DNA from: DAOUJH01 sp965248955
GTDB taxonomy: Bacteria; Chloroflexota; Dehalococcoidia; Lucifugimonadales; QGNO01
Direction of reading: 5' to 3'
Length of the DNA: 64,000 bases
NCBI GenBank assembly: GCA_965248955.1
Contig: OZ252212.1
Span: 1,364,001 to 1,428,000, forward strand
The position numbers and the translations under genes are program-made. The notes beneath the pieces were generated by a model, which did not search any database, was not told where the DNA came from, and saw nothing but the letters and a program-made list of their open reading frames with translations. Positions 26,231 through 35,764 of the stretch are shown in pieces. Each line of letters begins with the position of its first letter. Within the stretch, counting starts at the first letter, position 1.

Positions 26231-27988
26231 ATGGCGCGGCGGCACGACCTCGACGCGCTGCGGGCGTTCGCGATGCTGCTTGGCATTGTGCTGCACGGGG
26301 CGCTGGCGTTCATCCCCGGCGCGTGGGCAGTCACAGATGAGTCGGTCGAGGGCGACGGGACGCCTTTCGCATTGCTGACGACGGCAATACACGGCTTCCG
26401 GATGCCGGTCTTCTTCCTGATGAGCGGTTTCTTCACGGCGATGCTGTGGCGGCAGCGCGGGCTGCGGTCGCTGGTGCGCCAGCGGGCACAACGGATCCTG
26501 TTGCCGTTGGTGATTGCCATGCTCACGGTGATCCCGCTGACGTGGGCCGCGTGGAGCTATGCGGCGAGCGCGTCCACCGTGGACAACGGTGGCAGTGCCG
26601 CCGCCGGAGTTGAGGCCGGGACGGCGGACAACGTCTGGGCGGCTGCGGCTCTGGGCGACATCGACGCGCTGGAGCACTATATCGGAGGAGGGGAATCGAT
26701 CGACGCGTTCGATCCGACGTTCGGTGTGACGCCTCTGGCGTGGGCGGCGCTGCACGGGCGCACTGAGGCGGCGGCGTGGCTGCTTGACAACGGCGCGGAC
26801 ATCGGCTCGCGCAACCGCGACGGCAGCACGGCGCTGCACTCGGCTGCGTTCATAGGCCGTACGGAGGTCGTGCGGCTGCTGCTGGAGCGCGGAGCTGATG
26901 CGAACGCCGTTGACGCGAACGGCGCACGTCCGCTCGACAGCACCCAGGCGGATGCAGAGACGACGGCATGGATCGCGGGACTCCTGAGTGTGTCGTACGA
27001 CGAGACGGGGCTTAGGGAGGGGCGGGAGGAAACCGCCACGCTCCTGGTCCAGGCCATGGAAAGGAAGGACACAGACGCCGACTTCGTGGCGGAGCGGACG
27101 GGCGCAGCGGGTGGTGTTGCGCCATACCGCGAGGGCGCGGACGCGAAAGTGGACGACGGCAAAGGGCTGCTCGCGCCGTGGTACTGGAGCGCGCTGTACA
27201 GGAATGAGTGGGGCCGGCTGTTCACCCAAGACGTCTTCAGCCACCTCTGGTTCCTCTGGTATCTCGTCTGGCTGGCGGGGGCACTCGTCCTGGTCGCGTG
27301 GGTTGGGGCACGGTTGGGCCTGCGATTGCCGCGACTGCCGGAGTGGCTGGTGGTAACGCCGGCGCTCTACCTTTGGGCGGTGCCGGTGACAATGGCGACG
27401 CAGTACTTCATGGGCATCGAGGGGCAGTTCCCGGTGTTTGGGGCAGCCACCTACACGGGACTCCTCCCAGCGCCGCACGTACTGGTCTACTACGGTGTAT
27501 TCTTCGCCTTCGGCGCGGTCTACTTCGCACACAACGAGGGCGGAGCACGCATCGGACGCTGGTGGCAACTGCAGTTGCCGCTCGCGCTGGTCGTGTTTCT
27601 GGCGGGTGTCGTACTGACGTTTCCTGAGGAAGGTGGCACAGCGCAGGGCTGGGGACGAGCGGGCTCCCTATTCTTGCAGGCGGCCTATGCGTGGATGATG
27701 ATATTGGGGCTGATGGGGCTCTTCCGCGCCGCGCTGGGAGAAGGGAGCGCACGCGTGCGCTATCTGTCGGACGCTTCCTTCTGGCTCTACCTGATGCATC
27801 TGCCGCTGATCATTGCACTGCAGGGCGCGGTGCAGGACTGGCCGCTGCCCTCGATTGTGAAGCTGGCGTTGCTGATCGCGGTGACGGCGGGCGTCCTGCT
27901 CCTCATCTACGAATGGGGCGTGCGCTACACGCCGGTGGGCACGCTGTTAAACGGACGCCGCGTGCGGGTACGGCCCGCCGAGGCTTGA
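26231..27988 (+). CDS. Acyltransferase-3-like membrane protein with ankyrin insert
   Basis: A 585-residue protein. Residues 1-115 (RRHDLDALRAFAMLLGIVLH, HGFRMPVFFLMSGFF) are the start of an acyltransferase-3/OpgC-type membrane domain, with the conserved histidine after the first span and an R-M-P-V-F-F-L-x-S-G-F motif. Residues 135-260 are about three ankyrin repeats (GVTPLAWAALHGRTEAA, DGSTALHSAAFIGRTEVV). From about 315 the membrane domain resumes with some eight helices and ends WLYLMHLPLIIAL. The family acylates or modifies cell-surface sugars. The start lacks a Shine-Dalgarno. The gene looks richer in GC than its neighbours, which suggests transfer. Confidence 0.82.
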   Translation: MARRHDLDALRAFAMLLGIVLHGALAFIPGAWAVTDESVEGDGTPFALLTTAIHGFRMPVFFLMSGFFTAMLWRQRGLRSLVRQRAQRILLPLVIAMLTVIPLTWAAWSYAASASTVDNGGSAAAGVEAGTADNVWAAAALGDIDALEHYIGGGESIDAFDPTFGVTPLAWAALHGRTEAAAWLLDNGADIGSRNRDGSTALHSAAFIGRTEVVRLLLERGADANAVDANGARPLDSTQADAETTAWIAGLLSVSYDETGLREGREETATLLVQAMERKDTDADFVAERTGAAGGVAPYREGADAKVDDGKGLLAPWYWSALYRNEWGRLFTQDVFSHLWFLWYLVWLAGALVLVAWVGARLGLRLPRLPEWLVVTPALYLWAVPVTMATQYFMGIEGQFPVFGAATYTGLLPAPHVLVYYGVFFAFGAVYFAHNEGGARIGRWWQLQLPLALVVFLAGVVLTFPEEGGTAQGWGRAGSLFLQAAYAWMMILGLMGLFRAALGEGSARVRYLSDASFWLYLMHLPLIIALQGAVQDWPLPSIVKLALLIAVTAGVLLLIYEWGVRYTPVGTLLNGRRVRVRPAEA

Positions 27989-28381
27989 CCACGTCCAGCG
28001 GCAGACCGCGCTGACGTGCGCTGACATTGCTGAGAAAAACTGAACATCCCTGCGAAAATGGGTATCCAGGATTTTCACCGAAGCTGGGAGACGTCCTCAT
28101 TCTGCCCTCTTCCAGAGGGAGAGGGGGTTACTCAGAGGTCTCCAAATACATGTGCAGTGAGAGCCCAGGCCAGCCGCTAGTCGTAGGCGCCCGCGCATGT
28201 CCCTAATGTCCGCATGTAGTCGGGTGTAGTACAATGAAAACGCTTAGAGCAATATGCTTGCCCGGCACTTTGAAAAGAGTCCCTATACACACGTGACTGA
28301 ATATCCGGCGTATCCAGCCTGCGCGGTTGCCCAGGCAGAGCGCCACTATCAACGAAACTCCGTGGTCGCCGCCAACCGCAG
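27989..28381. other. Intergenic region and long leader before the MMPL gene
   Basis: About 390 bases with no supported protein. A short open frame (28254-28439) overlaps the MMPL start, but it may just be a leader. Sequence near 28060-28075 (GGGTATCCAGGATT) looks like half of a REP-type palindrome. Confidence 0.35.
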
Positions 28382-28415
28382 GACCCCCGTCATCACCCCG
28401 GTGATGACGGGGGTC
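28382..28415 (+). promoter_or_regulatory. Perfect 16-bp inverted repeat before the MMPL gene
   Basis: GACCCCCGTCATCACC (28382-28397) is followed after two bases by its exact reverse complement (28400-28415). A short T run (ACCTTTT) comes next, then the AGGAG ribosome site of the MMPL gene. The position in a leader, the very stable stem and the T run suggest a terminator-type attenuator. An operator for a TetR-like repressor is the alternative. Confidence 0.6.
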
Positions 28416-28435
28416 ACCTTTTCAGGAGATGTATC

Positions 28436-30622
28436 TTGACCGAATGGTTGGCCCGCTTCAGCGCTCGAAAGCCGTTGCTGACCATAGCTCTCTGGCTGCT
28501 GCTGGCCCTGATTGGAGGGGCACTCAGCGGGAGCCTGCTTGACAGCGCCACCACCACGGAGTTCCGAATGGGCGGCGGCGCGGAGTCGGAGCGAGCGGCG
28601 CGTCTACTGGAGGACAGGCTCCGAGGCCCTGAGCCGATAGCCGAGACGGTAATCGTCCAATCGGAGTCCCTGACCGTGGACGATCCGGCCTTCCGCGAAA
28701 GAGTCGAAACGCTCTACGACGAGATCATTTCCCTGGGTAGCGAGCAGGTAACCCTGGGCCAGCACTACTACCAGTTGAATAACGAGGCCCTGGTATCCCC
28801 TGACCGCACGACCACCATTATGCCCCTGGTGCTGGCAGGCGATCTGGAAGAGGCAGAGAGAAACGTCGAGCACATCCTGGAAATTGTCGAGGAAGCGGAC
28901 GCGGCAAGCGACTTCCGCGTGCTCATTGTGGGGACTGCCACCATCTCGGTGGAGACCAACGAGCTTGTCAGGCATGACTTGGAGCAGGGAGAGCGAGTGG
29001 GAGTGCCCGTGGCGCTTCTCATCCTCGTGGTGCTCTTCGGCGCCATCGTAGCCGCCCTGGTGCCAATAGGGTTGTCCGTTATCTGCATCATCGCCGCGTT
29101 GGGACTGGCGGTGCTCATAGGCCAGGTCTTCGAGCTGGTGTTGTTCGTCACGCTGATGATCACCATGATAGGCTTGGCGGTGGGCATCGACTACTCGCTT
29201 CTTATAATATCCCGCTTCAGGGACGAGATGGGCCGCGGCCTGGACAAGTACCAGGCGACCGCGAGAACGGGCGCAACGGCGTGCCGCACGGTGCTCTTCA
29301 GCGGCCTCACCGTGGTCATCGCCCTCTGCGGGCTCCTGATAGTTCCCTTCTCCTTCTTCCAGTCCCTTGCTCTTGGGGCTATTCTCGTGGTACTGGTTAC
29401 ATTGGCGGCGACTCTCACGCTGCTGCCGGCAGTGCTTGCATTGATGGGGCCAAGAGTGAACCTGCTGCGAGTGCCGTTCTTCGGCAAGGCCAAGGTCGAG
29501 ACCTCAGAGGCTCCAAAGCACGGGTTCTGGGAGTTCATAACCGTCAAGGTAACCAGGTTCCCCATCATCAGCGTCCTGGCTATAGGGATACCCATGCTTG
29601 CCGCAACCTTCTTCTACTTCCAGATCGAGACGGGGCTCAACGGGGTTGACGCCTTCCCCGAAGGCGCCCAGACCAGGGACGCCTTCTTCGTTATGGAGGA
29701 GGAGTTCTCCTTTGGACTGGTCAACCCCACGGAAATCGTCATTGACGGCGATATCAACAGCCCTGGTGTACAGGAAGCGATAGGAAAACTGCAAACCGTT
29801 CTCATGGGCGACAGCCGCTTGCTGGTCCCACTCGTGCCCCCTGAGGTCAACTCCTCCGGGGACCTGGCCCTGCTGACGGTAATCATCCCCGGGGAGCCCA
29901 GCAGCCAGCCGGCCGTAGACGTAGTGTCCACGATCCGTGACCAGTACATCCCTTCCGCTTTTGGAGGGGTTGATGCTGAAGCCCTGGTTGGCGGCGTGAC
30001 CGCGGAGGCCACGGACGTATTCTCTATAGTCGACTCATACACGCCCATTGTCTTCGCGTTCGTGCTGGGCTTCAGCTTCCTCATTCTGATGCTGGTCTTC
30101 CGGTCGATAGTCATTCCCGTCAAGGCCGTTGCCATGAACCTCCTCTCCGTGGGCACTGCATACGGGCTCCTGGTCATTGTGTTCCAGAAGGGAGTGGGCA
30201 CGGAGCTGCTGGGTTTCCAGCACACCGAGGTCATAGACGTGTGGATACCCCTGTTCCTGTTCTCCATCCTATTCGGTCTCTCAATGGACTATCACGTGTT
30301 CCTGCTGAGCCGCATCCGAGAGCGCTACGACCGGACCGGGGACAACGCCGAAGCGGTGGCCTACGGGCTGCGATCCACGGCCGGGCTCATAACGGGCGCC
30401 GCCCTTATCATGGTCGCGGTGTTCGGCGCGTTCGCATCGGGGGAGACCATCATCAACCAGCAGGTGGGTTTCGGCCTCTCCGTAGCGATATTTCTGGATG
30501 CGACGCTTGTGCGGTCGGTGCTGGTTCCTGCTACGATGGAGATGCTGGGGGCGCGGAACTGGTACCTGCCATCTTGGCTGAGTTGGCTTCCTGATCTACG
30601 AGTAGAGCCTCAGGAAGATTAA
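28436..30622 (+). CDS. MMPL-family RND transporter
   Basis: A 728-residue MMPL/RND exporter. A TTG start at 28436 is chosen because AGGAG lies six bases before it and no in-frame ATG is near. Topology is the usual two copies of one helix, a large external loop and five helices: a helix at 13-35, loop to about 190, helices 190-330, then a repeat beginning near 370. GLAVGIDYSLLIISRFRDE in the first half and FGLSMDYHVFLLSRIRERY in the second are the conserved MMPL motifs with the proton-relay Asp-Tyr pairs. It probably exports lipids, hopanoids or drugs. A 34-base hairpin precedes it. Confidence 0.92.
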   Translation: MTEWLARFSARKPLLTIALWLLLALIGGALSGSLLDSATTTEFRMGGGAESERAARLLEDRLRGPEPIAETVIVQSESLTVDDPAFRERVETLYDEIISLGSEQVTLGQHYYQLNNEALVSPDRTTTIMPLVLAGDLEEAERNVEHILEIVEEADAASDFRVLIVGTATISVETNELVRHDLEQGERVGVPVALLILVVLFGAIVAALVPIGLSVICIIAALGLAVLIGQVFELVLFVTLMITMIGLAVGIDYSLLIISRFRDEMGRGLDKYQATARTGATACRTVLFSGLTVVIALCGLLIVPFSFFQSLALGAILVVLVTLAATLTLLPAVLALMGPRVNLLRVPFFGKAKVETSEAPKHGFWEFITVKVTRFPIISVLAIGIPMLAATFFYFQIETGLNGVDAFPEGAQTRDAFFVMEEEFSFGLVNPTEIVIDGDINSPGVQEAIGKLQTVLMGDSRLLVPLVPPEVNSSGDLALLTVIIPGEPSSQPAVDVVSTIRDQYIPSAFGGVDAEALVGGVTAEATDVFSIVDSYTPIVFAFVLGFSFLILMLVFRSIVIPVKAVAMNLLSVGTAYGLLVIVFQKGVGTELLGFQHTEVIDVWIPLFLFSILFGLSMDYHVFLLSRIRERYDRTGDNAEAVAYGLRSTAGLITGAALIMVAVFGAFASGETIINQQVGFGLSVAIFLDATLVRSVLVPATMEMLGARNWYLPSWLSWLPDLRVEPQED

Positions 30623-30660
30623 GCTCATATTGTCGAGAGCAGAACTGTTTGGGGGTGTAA

Positions 30661-31841
30661 GTGCCAATGAAAATACCAACTGACTACATACCGAGTTACG
30701 AAAAGGCGCGCGCCATTGCGCCCGATATAGCAGACAAATACCTCGCCCACACACACGTTGGAGACCCATTGGCCGAAGAGTTGGCAGAAGGCCTCGCGGG
30801 ATTTAGCCCAAAAGAGTCAGCGGAGCTCATCCAAGCCGCCATGGATAGCGGGGATGAGGAGGCCCTGCGGAACGCGCCGGCCTCGCTGCGAAAGTTCTTC
30901 AGAGACGCGGAAACTCCGCCGGAATGGCTCGACTATTCAGCATTCGCCCCGGCTGTCCGCATGTTTTTCAGAAACTCGCAGGTGACCCTGGCGGCATTCG
31001 TCGCAGGCGTTCTGATAGAAGGCTTTACAACCAACATAGCAAAGTCCTTCTTCATCACCGGGCGGGTGCGCGACCAGGGCATCAGGCGTTTGGGACAAAA
31101 TAACCGTCACATGATGGAGATATTCCTTCCTGGCGGCCTGTACAGGTATGGAGACGGCTGGAAGCTTTCGGTCCGTATCAGGATAGTTCACGCACGGTTA
31201 AGACTCCTCCTGAACGGATCGGAGGACTGGGATACCGAAGCTTGGGGTACACCGATCAGCGCTGCGCACTTGGGTTACGCCATTTCCGCTTTCTCGGCAC
31301 GGCTGCTGAAGCACATGAAAACCCTGGGGGCTGATTATACTGACGAAGAGTACAATAGCTTCATGGCCGTTTGGCGCACAGCGGTTACTTGATGGGTATT
31401 CCTGAAACCATCCTTTTCCGCGATGCCGATGAAGCACTGAGACTGTGGGAGATAGCCCTCATGTGCGAGCCTGATCCCCCACTGGAGTCGGTCGTTATGG
31501 CGCACTCCCTGGTCAACTCAGCTCCGTTGATTGCCGGGATGACCGGGCCGGACGAGCGACGCCGCTTGGCTAAGTACGTGTACAAGGTCTCCCGCGGACT
31601 TATCGGAAGAGAGGTCTCAGATTCACTGATGTATCCGCCGATCCCCACCTTTGGAGCCGTCTGGTGGTTCAGGATGCAGCAACGCTACGGCAAAGTCCTG
31701 AGCAAGCTGTTTCGGGGACGTCACCAAGACAGCAATTTCGTCAGGTTCACGTCACTGCTTGATGCTTCACTGTTCGACGAGGAAGGAATCCGCTACACAT
31801 TGCCCGACCACGTCTACGCCGAAGAGTCCCGCCAGTGGTAA
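30661..31841 (+). pseudogene. Oxygenase MpaB-family (DUF2236) gene, frameshifted
   Basis: Two frames together make one DUF2236/MpaB-type protein of about 390 residues. The first (GTG 30661 after GGGGGTG) runs to a TGA at 31392. It includes RIRIVHARLRLLL and WGTPISAAHLGYAISAFSAR, typical of the family. The second frame continues directly with HSGYLMGIPETILFRDADEA. Loss of one base in the TGGCGCACAGC stretch (31371-31381) explains the break. The family includes Lcp rubber oxygenase and MpaB, which bind haem. Either the gene is inactive or this is a sequencing indel. Confidence 0.8.
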
Positions 31842-32069
31842 CCGCGACGCAAGAGCAACGCTATGGTTGGTCCGGCGGCTCTCTATCGACTATGACGACA
31901 CGCTTCTTGTCCACAACGTTGACTCTGCGGTGAACGGTATTTGCTGGGGATTCGCCCGGTTCTGGCCGGAAGCGTCCTCTGGGACGAACTCGCTCCGACC
32001 TTTCCGCTAACTACAATGGCCGTCGGAGGCCAGATTGAAGACATTCATCTAACGAAATTGGGCCGCTAG
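31842..32069 (+). other. Possible coding remnant behind the MpaB-type gene
   Basis: One frame reads plausibly (GIRPVLAGSVLWDELAP, then TMAVGGQIEDIHLTKLGR) and ends in TAG at 32069, but it is blocked upstream by a stop near 31935 where another frame looks coding. It may be a decayed small gene. No family is recognised. 32070-32344 holds nothing I can support. Confidence 0.2.
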
Positions 32070-32344
32070 ACAATGATGGCGGTCTCCAGCTCCAACAGCC
32101 GCTTTTTGACGTCTGCCCGCTCATGCAAAGCTTGTCGGTAACTAGCAAAGCGTGGTACAAACAATGTGGGCGGGTCACTTCGCTGTCTATTGGTCGTGGG
32201 AGATATGCTCAATAGTCCGTCAATGGAGATGGCTGCACGAGTGGCGTTGCCGGTCTGGACCGCTTCATCCATCTCTGGGGGAGGAGCCCCGGCCACTTGC
32301 CGCGGATACGCAAAGGACCGGAGTTCAACTGTGAGGTAAGGCTT

Positions 32345-32974
32345 ATGGACATCAACGAACTCTTCCCCAGCGGATTGAACATGTTCGACGCCATAGACCT
32401 GTTGCGCCCCGTGTTGGTGTACATCCTGGGCATATCGGTGTACGCCATCTTTGTCTTCCAGTTCTACAGGTTCGTGGCGGCCAGGGACATGTTTAAGATG
32501 GACCTGTCCAAGTATCAAGAGTCCCGCCATCGTTGGGTGCGGGCCTTTCTCCACATCTTAATGTACGTAATTAAGTACCTCATCGTGTTCCCCGTATTCG
32601 CCTTCTTCTGGTTCGGTGTTCTCACGCTGATACTGACCTTTCTTTCCAAACAACAGTCCTTTACGGAAATACTGTTGATGGCGTTGGCCACGGTAAGCGC
32701 TATCCGCGTGACCTCTTACTACAACGAAGCCCTGTCCACGGATCTGGCGAAGATTCTCCCGTTCGCCGTTCTCGGCATATTTGTCGTCAACACCTCCTTC
32801 TTCACTATCTCAGACTCTCTGAATACGCTGCTGGAGGCCGACAGCTACACGGAGAACATCCTGTACTACCTGGCGTTCCTCATCGCGCTGGAGTTCACGT
32901 TGCGCCTCATCTTTGGGGCCGCCAAGCTGCTCCGCAAAGTGGGCAGGGTACTGAGCAAGCATGCTCCCAAGTAG
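32345..32974 (+). CDS. Membrane protein of unknown function
   Basis: A 209-residue protein from ATG 32345, which has AGGTAAGG upstream. I do not recognise the family. It has about four or five hydrophobic segments: VLVYILGISVYAIFVF near 25, YLIVFPVFAFFWFGVLTLIL near 85, FAVLGIFVVNTSFF near 140, and YYLAFLIALEFTLRLIF near 180. The loop between the first two is basic and contains an amphipathic helix. The C-terminus is positively charged. It stands alone between two frameshifted genes. A channel or small membrane scaffold is possible, but nothing indicates which. Confidence 0.7.
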   Translation: MDINELFPSGLNMFDAIDLLRPVLVYILGISVYAIFVFQFYRFVAARDMFKMDLSKYQESRHRWVRAFLHILMYVIKYLIVFPVFAFFWFGVLTLILTFLSKQQSFTEILLMALATVSAIRVTSYYNEALSTDLAKILPFAVLGIFVVNTSFFTISDSLNTLLEADSYTENILYYLAFLIALEFTLRLIFGAAKLLRKVGRVLSKHAPK

Positions 32975-33019
32975 AAAGTTGCGCCCTGGCTTGCTCGGCG
33001 CCAATTTCCGGCGCTTAAT

Positions 33020-34650
33020 GTGGTGTTTTTAACCAAATCCCATGCTCAGGAGGCGAGTGCCACGGCAACACAGTTAGGAAACCCGAGATACGAAGGGCAC
33101 GAGAATCCCCCCATCCTCCTGTCTCTGGGTCACGCCGCCCCAATTCAGCTTGATGGCTGCGGCCACCCTGCTAGTGACGCCGGTGATCGTGGCCAACGCG
33201 TCGGGCCGCGGCGAGTCATACCTGGATTGGATGGTCTTTGCCTCGCTGGTGGTGGTTGGGCTGTCCACCCTGCTGCAGGTTCGTCGCATTGGGCCGTTGG
33301 GAGCGGGGGCCATGCTGCCCATGTTCACGGCTGCCGTTTCCATCCCCTTCTGCATAACGGCGGTGGTGGATGGAGGCCCGGCGACCCTGACCGCCCTGGT
33401 GATGGTGTCGGCCATAGCCCAGCTGGTCGTCTCCAAGTGGTTGTTCATACTGCGGCGCGTCGTCACCCCCACCGTGGGCGGCATCATCGTCACCATACTC
33501 TCAATAACGCTGGCGTCGGTGGTCTTCCATCTGCTGGACGAGGCCTCCCAGGAAGAGCCGATCGCGGCGCCGCTGACGGCCCTGGCCACCCTTGTGGTGG
33601 TAGAGGCGCTGACGCTGCGGGGCGCTGCGCTGCTGCGGTTGTGGGGGCCGGTGGTCGGCATAGTCGTCGGCACGGCCGTTGCCGCCGCGCTGGGCATATA
33701 CGACGTCAGCAGGATCATCGATGCGCCCTGGGTAGGAGTGGCAAGCTCGGCCCCCGGCCTGGCGCTGGACTTCGGCATCCCCTTTTGGACCCTCCTGCCC
33801 TCCTTTCTGTTTCTTGGGGTGATTTTCTCCATCCAGGCAACCGGGGAGGCTATCACCATTCAGCGGGTGTCTTGGAGAGAGAGCAGAGCCATAGACTTCC
33901 GCCAGGTCCAGGGGGACACTGGCGGGTGGCGGCGCAAGCAACCTGATGGCCGGACTCGCAGGCGCCGTGCCCAACATAGTTAACTCCGGTGCAGGCTCCT
34001 TCATAAGAACGACGGGGATGGCTTCCCGCCGGGTTGGATACATCGTAGGCTTCATATTTATCGCTATGGCGTTCCTGCCCAAGGTCTCCGCCCTCTTCAG
34101 CACCATCCCCGGCCCGGTGATGACCGGCTATCTGCTCCTGGTGACGGGCACCCTCTTTGTGGACGGCGCGCGCACAATCATACAGACGGAGCAAAATCAG
34201 TCAAAGGTTGCCGTGGCGGGGATATGCTTCTGGATAGGGGCCGCCTTCCAGTTCAGCCTCTTCTCCCTTCCGGACCTGGGTCCAGTTGTAGGCGGGCTTT
34301 TCAAGAGTGGCATCACCACGGGGGGATTCGCCGCTATTGTCATGATCCTGTACCTGGAGGCCGTGGAAGAGGCGGAGGACGACAGCGAAAGCCCCGCGGG
34401 AGAGGAACGGAGGCTGGAGGTCGTGGCCTCCAGCGAGGGCCCGGCGGCGGATCTGGAGTTCATTGGTGGAGCAAGCAACGAGGGCAATATAGAAGACCGC
34501 ATACGCCAGGTACAGCAACACGATTCGGAGGTGCCGGTGGAGAACGAGATGTCCCTGCGGTTGCTGAGGGGCTGCGCTTCCTCCGTGCGGCATCAGCAGT
34601 ACCACGGCACCGAAGTCATCACCGTCCGCGTTCTCCCCCCCGGCGAGTAG
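33020..34650 (+). pseudogene. NCS2-type xanthine/uracil permease, two frameshifts
   Basis: Three successive frames together give an NCS2 permease of about 530 residues. Frame one carries NPRYEGHENPPILLSLGHA, which is followed in frame two by QFSLMAAATLLVTPVIVA. The join is an extra C in a C run near 33137-33140. Frame two ends in SIQATGEAITIQRVSWRES. Frame three, after an extra G near 33913, reads GGGASNLMAGLAGAVPN and AFLPKVSALFSTIPGPVMTG. A hydrophilic tail of about 100 residues ends at 34650. The family imports purines or pyrimidines with protons. Both shifts are single bases in homopolymers. Confidence 0.78.
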
Positions 34651-34691
34651 GAGCTTTGGATAGAGGGATGAGAAAATGGCCGTTTCGTCCG

Positions 34692-35703
34692 TCATACCCG
34701 CGGAGGCGGGTAGGTGGATTCACATTTCAAGTGCAACACTCTATCCAAAAATATCTCTGCCGGAGTCCTATAATCGAGACACTTGCGGGGGGTATTATTG
34801 TAGGCCTGAATCATTTGCGTAAACCGTTTTTGAGGCAACGCTGCCAAGTCCGTTTTGCGGGGCAGGGTCCGCCGCAGCCGACCGATGGCGTTCTCTACCC
34901 CACCCTTCTGCCAGGGAGAGTAAGTATCGCAGAAAAAGGTCTCTATACCCAGATCGTGGAGTTGGTAATGGAGTGCGAACTCGGTCCCGTTGTCGAAGGT
35001 GACCGTCCGTCGCCATTCGGGGGGAAACTGACCCAACACTTGGGACATGGCGGAGGGCGATGGGGACGGATGCCTTGCCAGGGGGTCTCAGGGCTATGAG
35101 GATGCGGGAGTGGCGTTCGTGCATGGTAAGCACGGCATGGCCATAGGCCCTGAACAGCATTAGGTCGGCCTCCCAGTGACCAGGAGTGCGGCGGTCAGCA
35201 GCGCTCTGCGGGCGCTCGGTGATGGGACGACGCTTAGCCATGAAGGAAGCAGGGCTGCCGCCTTTGTGGCCTCTCCAACCACGCTTGGACTTAGCTCGGG
35301 GCAGGTAGTGGCGCCAGCTGTAGTCCTTCTTACGAGCAATCTGGCCGTAGATGAACCTATATATGCTCTCGTGGGAGATGACTGTATCCCCTGACTCCAT
35401 GGCCATCCGTCCCGCCACCTGCTCCGGTGACCAGCCCTGCTTGAGTCCAGAGAGCACCTTATCCCGCAGCGCCTCATCTCGCTCCAGTCGAGAACCACGC
35501 CAACGCCGGGCATGGGCTTGCTGGTCCGCATACCTGGGCTGGTACCCCTGGGTCTTTGAACCATTGCGCTTCAGCTCCCGAGCAACTGTCGATGGCGAGC
35601 GATCCAGACTTGCCGCGATTTGGCTGACCGAGTATCCCGAGGCTTGTAGTCGGGCAATTTCACACCTCTCTTCAATGGTGACATGTCCATATCTTTTTCC
35701 CAT
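34692..35703 (-). pseudogene. IS30 transposase, frameshifted copy
   Basis: Nearly identical to the intact transposase at 59579-60589. The N-terminal HTH (YGHVTIEERCEIARLQASGY) and the DDE domain are present, but an extra G at 35055-35057 (GGG where copy 2 has GG) moves the frame after SVPIA. The rest, beginning SAMSQVLGQFPP, lies in another frame. One more amino-acid difference (GGSP for GGSA) is visible. The element is probably no longer able to move itself but could be moved by copy 2. Confidence 0.85.
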
Positions 35704-35745
35704 GACAACACCTTAACCAAGTGTTGCACTTCGTTTGTGAGTTTA
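34713..35745 (-). mobile_element. IS30-family insertion sequence, copy 1 (frameshifted)
   Basis: A 1,033-bp element, one base longer than copy 2 (59537-60568). The terminal inverted repeats share AAGTGCAACACT and, in part, the outer TCACA. In element orientation the left flank ends TTCCC and the right flank begins TACCC, so the target duplication is imperfect. The right flank is the palindrome TACCCGCCTCCGCGGGTA. Its transposase has one extra G in a G run at 35055-35057. Confidence 0.85.
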
Positions 35746-35764
35746 GGGAATCCAGGGGCGGGGC

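Noticed and set aside
26096..27568. Long open frame (490 codons) on the minus strand
   Set aside because: It is antisense to the acyltransferase-ankyrin gene, Arg/Pro/His-rich and without motifs, as expected from GC-rich third positions of the real gene.
28254..28415. T-box riboswitch before the MMPL gene
   Set aside because: The stem and T run invite it, but the conserved GGTGG-type T-box core could not be aligned and the downstream gene is not typical.
28254..28439. 61-codon frame before the MMPL gene
   Set aside because: It runs through the hairpin and overlaps the MMPL start. No ribosome site or family is seen, so it was treated as leader, not gene.
31371..31841. Second half of the MpaB-type gene as a separate protein
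   Set aside because: Its first residues continue the family alignment of the upstream frame directly, so it is the same gene after an indel.
33020..33946. 308-codon frame read as one protein
   Set aside because: Only its first 40 codons are NCS2-like. The remainder is an out-of-frame reading of the permease caused by the indel near 33137.
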